In this document: positions 8,291 to 15,712 of the stretch, in pieces | Numbering within the stretch: position 1 is the stretch's first letter | How the letters are laid out: every line of letters begins with the position of its first letter | NCBI GenBank assembly: GCA_002423615.1 | Contig: DIKO01000055.1 | Coordinates: 13,335 to 43,850, forward strand | Length of the DNA stretch: 30,516 bases | Direction: 5' to 3' | Source of the DNA: Desulfobacteraceae bacterium UBA5616 | GTDB taxonomy: Bacteria > Desulfobacterota > Desulfobacteria > Desulfobacterales > UBA5616 | The notes under the pieces: generated by a model | Database searches by the model: none | What the model was told of the DNA's origin: nothing | The model's input: only the letters and a program-made list of their open reading frames with translations | Position numbers and translations under genes: made by a program

Positions 8291-8552
8291 TGACATTCGA
8301 AAAAAACGGGTCCGGACAAACAAGAAAAAGGTTTACCATCGCCGGAAAGTCTGCCGATTCTGTGCGGACACCAGTCTGACCATCGATTATAAAAATCCAA
8401 AGATTCTCAAATATTTTATTACGGAACGGGGGAAAATTATTCCCAGACGCATTTCAGGTACCTGCGCCAAACATCAACGCACCCTGACCGAGGCGATCAA
8501 ACGCGCCAGAGCCATAGCCTTGTTGCCGTATGTGGGCACACTTGAGTTTTAA
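8283..8552 (+). CDS. rpsR: 30S ribosomal protein S18 (bS18), zinc-ligand form
   Basis: This 89-residue protein pairs with S6 on the 30S platform. I chose the ATG at 8283 over the upstream in-frame 8265 because GGAGG lies nine bases before it and the resulting N-terminus (M-N-N-D-I-R-K-K) gives normal S18 length. The core I-D-Y-K-N-P near 34-39 and I-I-P-R-R-I-S-G-T near 52-60 is canonical. Cys24, Cys27, Cys61 and His64 could form a zinc site. S18 occurs in cysteine-containing and cysteine-free forms; this is the former. Translation is probably coupled to rpsF through the overlap. Confidence 0.97.
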   Translation: MNNDIRKKRVRTNKKKVYHRRKVCRFCADTSLTIDYKNPKILKYFITERGKIIPRRISGTCAKHQRTLTEAIKRARAIALLPYVGTLEF

Positions 8553-8579
8553 AAACTGGACGAAACACCGTTCTTACAG

Positions 8580-9536
8580 TTGCGTCCTTTCAGCCATGAT
8601 ATGACGAAGGATCTTTTAAACGGCATCGCAATAACCGGTTGTCTTACCGCCGCGGCGTCCACCATGCCGATTCTGGGCTTTTTCTTTTTGTTGTTCGCCC
8701 CATTGCCGGTATTCTTTTATCGCGCAAAATTGGGAAGAAGATTAGGCGCCGTCATTCCGGCTGTTGTACTCTGTCTTACCGCTGTGATGACGGATTTCGT
8801 TTCCGCTGATTTAAGCTTTCTGCTGGGATTTTTAATGCTGGGATTTGCCTTGGGGGAATGGGTCGAACGGGATTTTTCAATCGAGAAAACGGTCTTGTAC
8901 ACCTGTGGAACGGTATTTTTAATCCTGTCGTCGGTCCTGGTTCTATACAGCTTCTTCTTATATGACCATCCGGTGGCGCTCATTTCAGCGTATGTGAAAC
9001 AAAATCTGGAATACACCCTGTCACTTTACAAAAGCATGGGAGTTCCGGAGAACGGGATCCGGGTTATCGAGGATTCCATGGATAAGATCCAATACATTCT
9101 GGTACGGTCGATCCCGGCCCTGATACTGGGGTCTTCACTTTTTGTCGCGTGGATTAACCTGTTGGCGGCAAGACCGATTTTCATCGGAAAGGGAATTGCG
9201 TATCCGGATTTCGGATCCCTGAACCGGTGGAAAAGCCCTGAAACCCTGGTATGGGGTGTAATCGTGGGCGGGTTGCTGATGTTGATCCCGAATCTTGGCG
9301 CCAAAACCATAGGCCTCAACCTTCTGTTGGTTCTGCTGGTGATTTATTTTTTTCAGGGGATCGCCATTGTTGCATTTTTTTTTGAAAAAAAGAATTTGCC
9401 CCGGATATTGCGGGTGTTTTTGTACAGTCTCATCGGATTTCAGCAGGTCCTGGTGCTTTTTGTGGTCGGCATGGGGTTTTTCGATGTTTGGATGGATGTT
9501 CGAAAATTAAACGGGGAAAAAAAGCAGACGCTCTGA
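8580..9536 (+). CDS. DUF2232 (YybS-like) polytopic membrane protein
   Basis: This is an integral membrane protein of 311-318 residues with about eight hydrophobic segments, beginning with I-A-I-T-G-C-L-T-A-A-A-S and ending in a helix with Q-Q-V-L-V-L-F-V-V-G. Its place between rpsR and rplI, and its length, match the DUF2232 family encoded at this position in many Desulfobacterota and Firmicutes. Its function is unknown; transport or a link to ribosome or envelope biology is speculation. The start is uncertain: TTG at 8580 gives 318 residues and ATG at 8601 gives 311, and neither has a convincing ribosome site. Confidence 0.8.
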   Translation: MRPFSHDMTKDLLNGIAITGCLTAAASTMPILGFFFLLFAPLPVFFYRAKLGRRLGAVIPAVVLCLTAVMTDFVSADLSFLLGFLMLGFALGEWVERDFSIEKTVLYTCGTVFLILSSVLVLYSFFLYDHPVALISAYVKQNLEYTLSLYKSMGVPENGIRVIEDSMDKIQYILVRSIPALILGSSLFVAWINLLAARPIFIGKGIAYPDFGSLNRWKSPETLVWGVIVGGLLMLIPNLGAKTIGLNLLLVLLVIYFFQGIAIVAFFFEKKNLPRILRVFLYSLIGFQQVLVLFVVGMGFFDVWMDVRKLNGEKKQTL

Positions 9537-9581
9537 TCGAGCCTAAACCCAAAACGTGAAAGGCGGTGGGCCATTTTCCCC

Positions 9582-9610
9582 TTGCTTAATCAATATTATG
9601 GAAATATAAA
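9582..9610 (+). promoter_or_regulatory. candidate internal promoter before rplI
   Basis: TTGCTT (9582-9587) is followed after 17 bases by TATAAA (9605-9610). The -10 is good and the -35 weak. The 129-base gap between the DUF2232 gene and rplI is the longest within the cluster apart from the gap before dnaB, so an internal promoter is plausible. Confidence 0.3.
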
Positions 9611-9665
9611 CATATGGCGTTTATTCAGGAGTTGACCCGCTAAACGCTTGAACTGGAGGCATCAC

Positions 9666-10109
9666 GTGAAAGTTATATTACAAGAAACCATTGAATCTTT
9701 AGGCATTATCGGCAGTGAAATCACTGTTGCCGATGGTTATGCGCGAAACTACCTTCTGCCCAAGGGCAAGGCGGTACTCAACACTCCCCAAAACCGGCAG
9801 ATTCTCAAACACCAGAAAGTCAAGGTGGATCTTCAGATTGCCAAGGAGAAAAAGCTCGCCACAGAGATGGCCGATCGGCTTAAAGACGTGCATTGCATCA
9901 TACCTGCAAAAGTCAGTGACGAAAATAAACTGTATGGTTCCGTAACGGTGCGGGATATCATGAATGCCCTTGAAAAGCAGGGGATTGAAGTTCAAAAGCG
10001 AATGATTTTATTAAAAGACGCCATTAAAACCCTGGGGGTTTTCAAAGTTCCTGTCCGGGTGTACAAAGATGTTGAACCTGAAATCTCCGTTGAAATCGTT
10101 CCGGAATAA
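9666..10109 (+). CDS. rplI: 50S ribosomal protein L9 (bL9)
   Basis: L9 binds 23S rRNA and extends from the large subunit, with two globular domains joined by a long helix. I chose the GTG at 9666 because GGAGG ends six bases before it and it gives the canonical N-terminus M-K-V-I-L-Q-E; a TTG at 9648 would add six unlikely residues. The 147-residue product contains the L9 signature (G-Y-A-R-N-Y-L-L-P-K-G-K-A near 25-37), the connecting helix (about 45-75) and the C-terminal domain with L-Y-G-S-V-T. Length is close to the 149 of E. coli. Confidence 0.97.
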   Translation: MKVILQETIESLGIIGSEITVADGYARNYLLPKGKAVLNTPQNRQILKHQKVKVDLQIAKEKKLATEMADRLKDVHCIIPAKVSDENKLYGSVTVRDIMNALEKQGIEVQKRMILLKDAIKTLGVFKVPVRVYKDVEPEISVEIVPE

Positions 10110-10165
10110 AACCAGAACCGTCCTACTCCTTTAGGGGCGGTCTCAGGCCGATGCTCCGATAGACC

Positions 10166-10203
10166 CCCCGGACGGCGGATTCTTTTCCAACCTCCGTCCG
10201 GGG
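10166..10203 (+). other. strong hairpin in the dnaB leader
   Basis: CCCCGGACGG (10166-10175) and CCGTCCGGGG (10194-10203) form a perfect ten-pair stem with an 18-base loop. It lies within the 152-base rplI-dnaB gap, about 60 bases before dnaB. It is followed by an A-rich, not T-rich, stretch, so it does not look like an intrinsic terminator on the plus strand. It may be an attenuator, a processing site or chance. Confidence 0.5.
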
Positions 10204-10261
10204 AAAAATAAATCCCCTGTTTATTCCCGAATTTTTTGTTCTTCTCATTTGCCATGGAGCT

Positions 10262-11635
10262 ATGACGATTCGATCATTGGAAAACACAGATGAAGCCACC
10301 CCGCTTCGCTTGCCACCGCAAAATGTGGAAGCAGAAGAGTCCCTTTTAAGCGCCATCCTCATTGACAACAATACCCTGCTTGAAATCGTGGAGATTCTGT
10401 CACCGGAAGATTTTTATCGCTCCGCCCATCAAAAGATATTCCGTTCATGCCTTGATTTGTTTGAAAAAAGCGAGCCCATTGACTTGATTACCGTGACGAA
10501 CAATCTCAGGAGCAAAAATCAGCTCGATGACATCGGCGGACCCGCCTATCTCGCATTTCTCATCGATACCGTCCCCTTAGCCGTCAATGCCCGCCATTAT
10601 GCCCGGATCGTATTTGAAAAATCCTCACTTCGGCGGCTTATCGAAAAGGCCAACGCCATTTCACGCCTGTGCTATGAAGGACGGGAGGATCTCAACGACG
10701 TTCTGGATTTCGCCGAAAGATCCATATTTGAGGTGTCTGAAAATAAACACCGGCAGGCATTCTCCCACTTAAGCGAAATCATACAGAAAAATTTTGAAAC
10801 CCTTGAGGAAAAACAGGGCAACAGGTCCCTGGTGACGGGAGTCCCTTCAGGCTATACCGACCTTGACCGGTTGACATCCGGATTTCAGAATTCGGATCTG
10901 ATCATTGTCGCGGCAAGACCGAGCATGGGAAAGACCGCGCTGGCCTTGAATATGGCCAGAAATGCCGCTGTGGAAAACAATCTGCCAGTGGCCATTTTTT
11001 CCCTTGAAATGTCAAAGGAACAACTTTCCCTGAGGATGCTCTGTTCCGAGGCCAGGGTCGATTCATCCCGGGTCAGGAGCGGCTTTTTCACCATGGAAGA
11101 CTGGACCAGTCTGACGGAAGCGGCCGCTCTTTTAACCGAGACACCGATCTATATTGATGATTCCTCGTCCTTATCCGTAACCGAATTAAGGGCAAAGGCC
11201 AGAAGGCTGAAAATGGACAAGGACATCGGTCTGATCATTATCGACTATCTTCAATTGATGCGATCCAGCAAATCCCTGGAACGCAGGGATCTTGAGATCT
11301 CTGACATGTCCAGATCCCTGAAAGCCCTCGCAAAAGAACTGAATATTCCCGTCATCGCCCTTTCCCAGCTTAACCGGATGCTGGAACAACGAAATGATAA
11401 ACGCCCCAAGCTGTCCGATCTCAGGGAATCAGGGGCCCTCGAACAGGACGCTGATGTCGTGGCATTTATTTACAGGGACGAGGTCTATAACAAAGAGGAA
11501 GCAAACCTGCATAAAGGCACTGCCGAGATTATCCTGGCGAAACAGCGAAACGGTCCGACGGGAACGGCCATTCTCTCCTTTTTGAATTCCTTTACCCGAT
11601 TTGAAAATTACGTATCCGGCGATATCCTTTCCTGA
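10262..11635 (+). CDS. dnaB: replicative DNA helicase DnaB
   Basis: This is the hexameric 5'-3' helicase at the replication fork. It has 457 residues. The N-terminal primase-interacting domain starts near P-P-Q-N-V-E-A-E-E-S-L-L (19-30). The RecA-like C-terminal domain has the Walker A region A-R-P-S-M-G-K-T (Lys224, Thr225), the Walker B region I-I-I-D-Y-L-Q-L (Asp328), then S-Q-L-N-R and the family signature L-S-D-L-R-E-S-G-A-L-E-Q-D-A-D. No intein or truncation is present. It follows rplI, a common arrangement, and hflX begins 24 bases after its stop. No strong ribosome site precedes the ATG, though GGAG overlaps its upstream bases. Confidence 0.97.
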   Translation: MTIRSLENTDEATPLRLPPQNVEAEESLLSAILIDNNTLLEIVEILSPEDFYRSAHQKIFRSCLDLFEKSEPIDLITVTNNLRSKNQLDDIGGPAYLAFLIDTVPLAVNARHYARIVFEKSSLRRLIEKANAISRLCYEGREDLNDVLDFAERSIFEVSENKHRQAFSHLSEIIQKNFETLEEKQGNRSLVTGVPSGYTDLDRLTSGFQNSDLIIVAARPSMGKTALALNMARNAAVENNLPVAIFSLEMSKEQLSLRMLCSEARVDSSRVRSGFFTMEDWTSLTEAAALLTETPIYIDDSSSLSVTELRAKARRLKMDKDIGLIIIDYLQLMRSSKSLERRDLEISDMSRSLKALAKELNIPVIALSQLNRMLEQRNDKRPKLSDLRESGALEQDADVVAFIYRDEVYNKEEANLHKGTAEIILAKQRNGPTGTAILSFLNSFTRFENYVSGDILS

Positions 11636-11659
11636 TGCGATATTGCCTGCCGCCACCAT

Positions 11660-13282
11660 ATGAAAAAACTTTTCGGCAACCTCAAAGGGCTTAAGCCAAA
11701 CCAGATCCATCGTCTGGAAAACCTCTATCGAAGGCGGGTACCGCCGGACTTTCTGGCGACTCCCGAACTTGCCAGAGATTTGGCCGGCCTTTCTCATGAA
11801 ATCCACCGGCAGATCGGGCTTCTCATCAACAGATCCGGTAAAATCGCCTTCGTCATTGTCGGGACCTTTCACGACATCCTCATCCCTGAAACCCCGGATT
11901 ACCGCTCGACGCCTGACCGGTTAAACGGTCTACGGTGTTTCCATACCCATCTGGACGGTGAAGCACTGACCCGGGATGATTTAACGGACCTGTCCCTTTT
12001 AAGGCTGGACATGATGGCCGCGATGACCCTGAATAAGGACGGCGAACCCGTCCGGGTCCTCATCGCCCATATTCTTCCCGGAGGTCCTTCCGATAAGCCT
12101 TATGAAATCCTTCCGCCCATATCCATCCACCAAATGGACATGAAGTGCCTCGAGCTGATATCCGCTCTTGAGGCCGAGCTGTCCTTTTCAGGAGTTTCCC
12201 GGAACGCCGGTGTGCAAAAGGAAAAAGCGCTGTTGATCAGCGTAACATCGGCGCTGAGATCAGCAGCCGCAGATTCCATGGAAGAACTTAAAGACCTCGC
12301 CCGGTCCGGCGGCGTTGAAATTGCGGGAACCCTTATCCAGCATCGCACCCAGATCGACCCCAGGTATCTCATGGGGGCCGGGAAGATCAAGGAACTGGCC
12401 ATCATGGCGCTTCAGAAAGGGGCGACGCTCCTGATCTTCGACCAGGAATTAAGTCCCTCCCAGATCCGTTCCATCACAGACCAGGTGGAAATGAAGGTCA
12501 TTGACCGGAGTCAGTTGATATTGGATATTTTCGCGCAAAGGGCCCAAACCCGGGAAGGAAAGCTCCAGGTGGAACTGGCCCAGTTGAAATACCTGCTCCC
12601 CCGACTGGTCGTCAAAAACACGGCCATGTCCCGGCTGACCGGAGGCATCGGGGGTCGCGGGCCCGGCGAAACAAAACTGGAAAATAACCGGAGAAGAGTC
12701 CGGGACCGGATTGTTCATCTGGAAGCCTCCCTGGATCAGGTCCGTAAACAACGGAAACAGCAAAAGGCCAAACGTCAGAAGAAAAGCCTGCCGGTTATCT
12801 CCATCATCGGATATACCAACGCCGGGAAATCCACGCTCTTGAACGCCCTGACCCACAGCAGCGTTTTGGCCGAAAGCAGGCTGTTCGCAACGCTGGACCC
12901 TTCCAGCCGGAGGCTCAGGTTCCCCAGGGACGTTGAGGTTATTATTACGGACACCGTTGGATTCATCAGAGATCTTCCCAATGATCTTCAGGTGGCATTT
13001 CGGGCCACCCTGGAAGAACTTGAGGCCGCTGACCTCCTGCTCCATGTGATGGATATCGGAAATCCCCGATTCCATGAACAGATGGACGCCGTGAACAAAA
13101 TTCTTGGGGAACTGAACTTGAATGAAATTCCCATGATTTATGTCTTAAATAAAATAGACCTCGCAGACCGGCACATCGTTGATCTTTATCGTGAAAAATT
13201 GGATGCCGTTCCCATCTCCGCTTTAGACCGGTCCACCCTGGGGCCATTGGTTGAACGGATGCAGGCAGCCATTATCCCATGA
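11660..13282 (+). CDS. hflX: ribosome-associated GTPase HflX with an extra N-terminal domain
   Basis: HflX splits stalled or heat-damaged 70S ribosomes. This one has 540 residues against 426 in E. coli because of an extra N-terminal domain of about 180 residues. The HflX core begins near 188 (K-A-L-L-I-S-V), continues through the glycine-rich linker (G-G-I-G-G-R-G-P-G-E-T-K-L, 328-340) and a coiled coil (about 340-375), then the G domain: G1 G-Y-T-N-A-G-K-S (384-391), G3 D-T-V-G (431-434), G4 N-K-I-D (497-500). The extra domain contains C-F-H-T-H-L-D-G ... T-R-D-D (93-107), which resembles a JAB/JAMM-type metal site but lacks an obvious catalytic Glu. Similar extended HflX proteins occur in clostridia and deltaproteobacteria. 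Confidence 0.95.
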   Translation: MKKLFGNLKGLKPNQIHRLENLYRRRVPPDFLATPELARDLAGLSHEIHRQIGLLINRSGKIAFVIVGTFHDILIPETPDYRSTPDRLNGLRCFHTHLDGEALTRDDLTDLSLLRLDMMAAMTLNKDGEPVRVLIAHILPGGPSDKPYEILPPISIHQMDMKCLELISALEAELSFSGVSRNAGVQKEKALLISVTSALRSAAADSMEELKDLARSGGVEIAGTLIQHRTQIDPRYLMGAGKIKELAIMALQKGATLLIFDQELSPSQIRSITDQVEMKVIDRSQLILDIFAQRAQTREGKLQVELAQLKYLLPRLVVKNTAMSRLTGGIGGRGPGETKLENNRRRVRDRIVHLEASLDQVRKQRKQQKAKRQKKSLPVISIIGYTNAGKSTLLNALTHSSVLAESRLFATLDPSSRRLRFPRDVEVIITDTVGFIRDLPNDLQVAFRATLEELEAADLLLHVMDIGNPRFHEQMDAVNKILGELNLNEIPMIYVLNKIDLADRHIVDLYREKLDAVPISALDRSTLGPLVERMQAAIIP

Positions 13283-13333
13283 TATCCCAGGAAAAGGGTT
13301 GACATCCCCTGAAAAATAAATAAGTTTACCGCG

Positions 13334-14119
13334 ATGAAGTTGGAAACCGTCGTACAGACCGCCATGGCCGCCGCCTACGAAGGAGCGGCCGTTATAAGAT
13401 CTTTGGCCGGAAAAGCCGATATCCGAAAAAAAGGAGACATCGACCTGGTTACGGAAGCGGACATCGGATCGGAAAAGGCCATTATCCGGACCATCAAAGC
13501 GACTTTTCCGGACCACGCGATTCATGCCGAAGAAACCGGTCGCGGAGAGGAACAATCCCCTTGCGAATGGATCATTGATCCTTTGGACGGAACCACCAAT
13601 TTCGCACATAACATCGGTCATTATGCCGTTTCCATCGCCTTTGCCGTTCATCGAAAAATTGTCATGGGCCTGGTGTTGAACCCCATAAAGAACGAATTAT
13701 TTGCAGCAACAGCGGGAAGCGGCGCCACCCTCAACGGTAATCCCATATCGGTTTCCGGCACCCCGTCTATTTCGGAAAGTCTTTTGGCCACCGGTTTTCC
13801 TTACAATTTCAAGGAAAATTTTACACAGATCCAACAGCGGTTCACCCGTTGTCTCATGTCCGCCCAAGGCGTTCGCAGATTTGGATCCGCGGCTCTGGAC
13901 CTGTGCGACGTGGCCTGCGGAAGATACGATGGATATTGGGAACAAAACTTAAAACCCTGGGACTGGGCGGCGGGCTATCTCATTGCCGTGGAAGCCGGCG
14001 CATCGGTTACGGATTTTGCCGGCATTCCCTATGGGTTGGACAACACGGCAGTATTGGCCACAAACGGTAAAATTCATCAAGAGATGATATCATTATTAGA
14101 GGTTCAGGATCAAATATGA
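13334..14119 (+). CDS. suhB: inositol monophosphatase family protein
   Basis: This is a Mg-dependent, Li-sensitive type sugar-phosphate phosphatase of 261 residues. The metal-binding motifs are complete: Glu66-Glu67 in H-A-E-E-T-G, Asp82-P-L-Asp85-G-T-T-N, and a C-terminal W-D-W-A-A-G. It probably hydrolyses myo-inositol-1-phosphate or a related substrate; FIG-superfamily enzymes overlap in substrate, so specificity is not settled, and the SuhB symbol rests on general similarity. It starts 51 bases after hflX with no clear ribosome site, and its end overlaps the next small gene by four bases (ATGA). Confidence 0.9.
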   Translation: MKLETVVQTAMAAAYEGAAVIRSLAGKADIRKKGDIDLVTEADIGSEKAIIRTIKATFPDHAIHAEETGRGEEQSPCEWIIDPLDGTTNFAHNIGHYAVSIAFAVHRKIVMGLVLNPIKNELFAATAGSGATLNGNPISVSGTPSISESLLATGFPYNFKENFTQIQQRFTRCLMSAQGVRRFGSAALDLCDVACGRYDGYWEQNLKPWDWAAGYLIAVEAGASVTDFAGIPYGLDNTAVLATNGKIHQEMISLLEVQDQI

Positions 14120-14313
14120 ATAAGGAGATTAAATCTCACCTGTCTTTGGATCAACACATGGGGTGTTTCGGAGGTTTCCGTTTTTCCGATCCCATCTGTA
14201 AAAAATATTGCGCGTTAAATTTAAGGTGTGCCATAGAATCAAATCAGAAGGAACAAATGGAGATGTTGGAAGACCTGATATCTTCGGGAAATTTCGACAT
14301 AAAAACCCATTAA
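14116..14313 (+). CDS. small four-cysteine hypothetical protein
   Basis: This is a 65-residue soluble protein translationally coupled to the inositol monophosphatase by an ATGA overlap, with AGAGGTTCAGGAT just upstream. It has four cysteines: Cys17 (M-G-C-F-G-G-F), then Cys28, Cys32 and Cys38 in I-C-K-K-Y-C-A-L-N-L-R-C. The spacing C-x10-C-x3-C-x5-C suggests a small Zn or Fe-S site. I recognise no named family. The coupling, the compact motif and a convergent neighbour that starts one base after its stop make a real gene likely. The function is unknown. Confidence 0.7.
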   Translation: MNKEIKSHLSLDQHMGCFGGFRFSDPICKKYCALNLRCAIESNQKEQMEMLEDLISSGNFDIKTH

Positions 14314-14314
14314 C

Positions 14315-15697
14315 CTAGACGGGAAAAATTTTCCCCGGATTCAATATGCCCCTGGGATCAAATACTTCTTTTATTTTTTTCATCAGGGATAATTCTACGG
14401 AGCCGATTTCTTTATTCACATAGGGCGCCTTGGTGATGCCCACGCCGTGCTCCCCGGAAATGGTGCCGCCGAGATAAAGGGTGTAGTCAAACAGCTCTTC
14501 GATAACGGCCTCCGCAGTTGCCAGGGCGGCTCCGTCGTTTTTATCCAGCATGATATTGACATGGATATTGCCGTCTCCGGCATGCCCGTAACTGGCGATG
14601 ATCAAGCCGGATTGATCCTTGAGCGCAATGATCTTCCTGACCATGTCCGGTATCTTGTTTCTGGGCACGGCGATATCCTCGTTGATCTTGTGGGGACCGT
14701 ATTGAAACAGGGCCGGATTGATGGACTTTCTGGCCCTCCAGAGCCGGGCGACCTCTTCTTTTGTTTCCGCCTTTTCCAGGCTTTTTGCTCCCTGGGCAAT
14801 GCAGAGATCTCCCAGGCGGTTCAACGCCGCATCCACTTCATCGGTCCTGCCGTCCACTTCTAAGAGCAACAAGGCCCCGGCATCCACGGGCAGCCCTGCC
14901 TTCAAGTATTTTCCCACACAACGGATGGAAGTCTGGTCCATAAATTCAACGGTTCGGGGAACAGTTCCCCTTTTCATGATCTCGGATACGGTACCGGCGG
15001 CGGTTTCCATGCGGTCAAAAACAGCAACCATCGTTCTTACCGCTTCCGGAAGACCCAGCAACCGAAGGGTCATTCGCGTAATCACCCCGAGTGTCCCCTC
15101 AGAACCCACGATAAGTCGGGTTAAATCATATCCAACGACCCCTTTTGCCGTCTGGACTCCGGTTTTGATAATTTCGCCCGTCGGGATTACCGCCTCGAGT
15201 CCCAGCACGTAATCCCGCGTAACGCCGTATTTTACGGCCCTGGGCCCTCCAGCGCACTCAGCCAGGTTACCGCCCAGGGTGGAAAAATCGGAGCTGGCCG
15301 GGTCGGGGGGATAAAACAAGCCTTCCTTTTCAACGGCGGCATGAAATTCACCGGTAATCACCCCCGGTTCAACCATCGCCACGAGATTTTCCCTGTCAAT
15401 ATTCAGAATCCGGTTAAACCGTGACATGGCCAGAATAAGGCCGCCCCGGACCGCAAGGGAACCCCCGGTAAGGCCTGAACCCGCGCCCCTGGGGATAACC
15501 GGGATTCCCTTTTCGGCGGCCAGCAGGAGGATCTGGGAGACTTGCCGTGCGTTTTCAGGGAAAACCACGGCATCGGGCCGGAAGACCTGCGCCGTGGCAT
15601 CATAGGCATACGCCGAAAGGTCTTCTTCTTCCCGGCTTGCATGCCGGTTCCCGACTATCTTTTGGAGCTTTTGAAAAGCAGAAGTGGAAAGGGGCAT
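14315..15697 (-). CDS. glcD: FAD-binding oxidase, GlcD / D-lactate dehydrogenase type
   Basis: This is a 460-residue flavoprotein that oxidises a 2-hydroxy acid such as glycolate or D-lactate. The FAD-binding PCMH domain has P-R-G-A-G-S-G-L-T-G-G (69-79) and the later P-P-D-P-A-S-S ... G-G-N-L-A-E-C-A-G-G segment. The C-terminal catalytic domain carries H-A-G-D-G-N-I-H-V-N and S-G-E-H-G-V-G. Sequence alone does not separate glycolate oxidase from D-lactate dehydrogenase. No Fe-S partner (GlcF-like) lies next to it in this window. It starts 15 bases after the DnaA-like gene, so the two are probably co-transcribed, an odd functional pairing. Confidence 0.88.
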   Translation of the reverse strand: MPLSTSAFQKLQKIVGNRHASREEEDLSAYAYDATAQVFRPDAVVFPENARQVSQILLLAAEKGIPVIPRGAGSGLTGGSLAVRGGLILAMSRFNRILNIDRENLVAMVEPGVITGEFHAAVEKEGLFYPPDPASSDFSTLGGNLAECAGGPRAVKYGVTRDYVLGLEAVIPTGEIIKTGVQTAKGVVGYDLTRLIVGSEGTLGVITRMTLRLLGLPEAVRTMVAVFDRMETAAGTVSEIMKRGTVPRTVEFMDQTSIRCVGKYLKAGLPVDAGALLLLEVDGRTDEVDAALNRLGDLCIAQGAKSLEKAETKEEVARLWRARKSINPALFQYGPHKINEDIAVPRNKIPDMVRKIIALKDQSGLIIASYGHAGDGNIHVNIMLDKNDGAALATAEAVIEELFDYTLYLGGTISGEHGVGITKAPYVNKEIGSVELSLMKKIKEVFDPRGILNPGKIFPV

Positions 15698-15712
15698 GGA
15701 TACCCGTAGTTT

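Noticed and set aside
13299..13327. Promoter before the inositol monophosphatase gene
   Set aside because: A perfect TTGACA is present, but no acceptable -10 lies at 16-18 bases, and the start codon would be at or before the transcription start.
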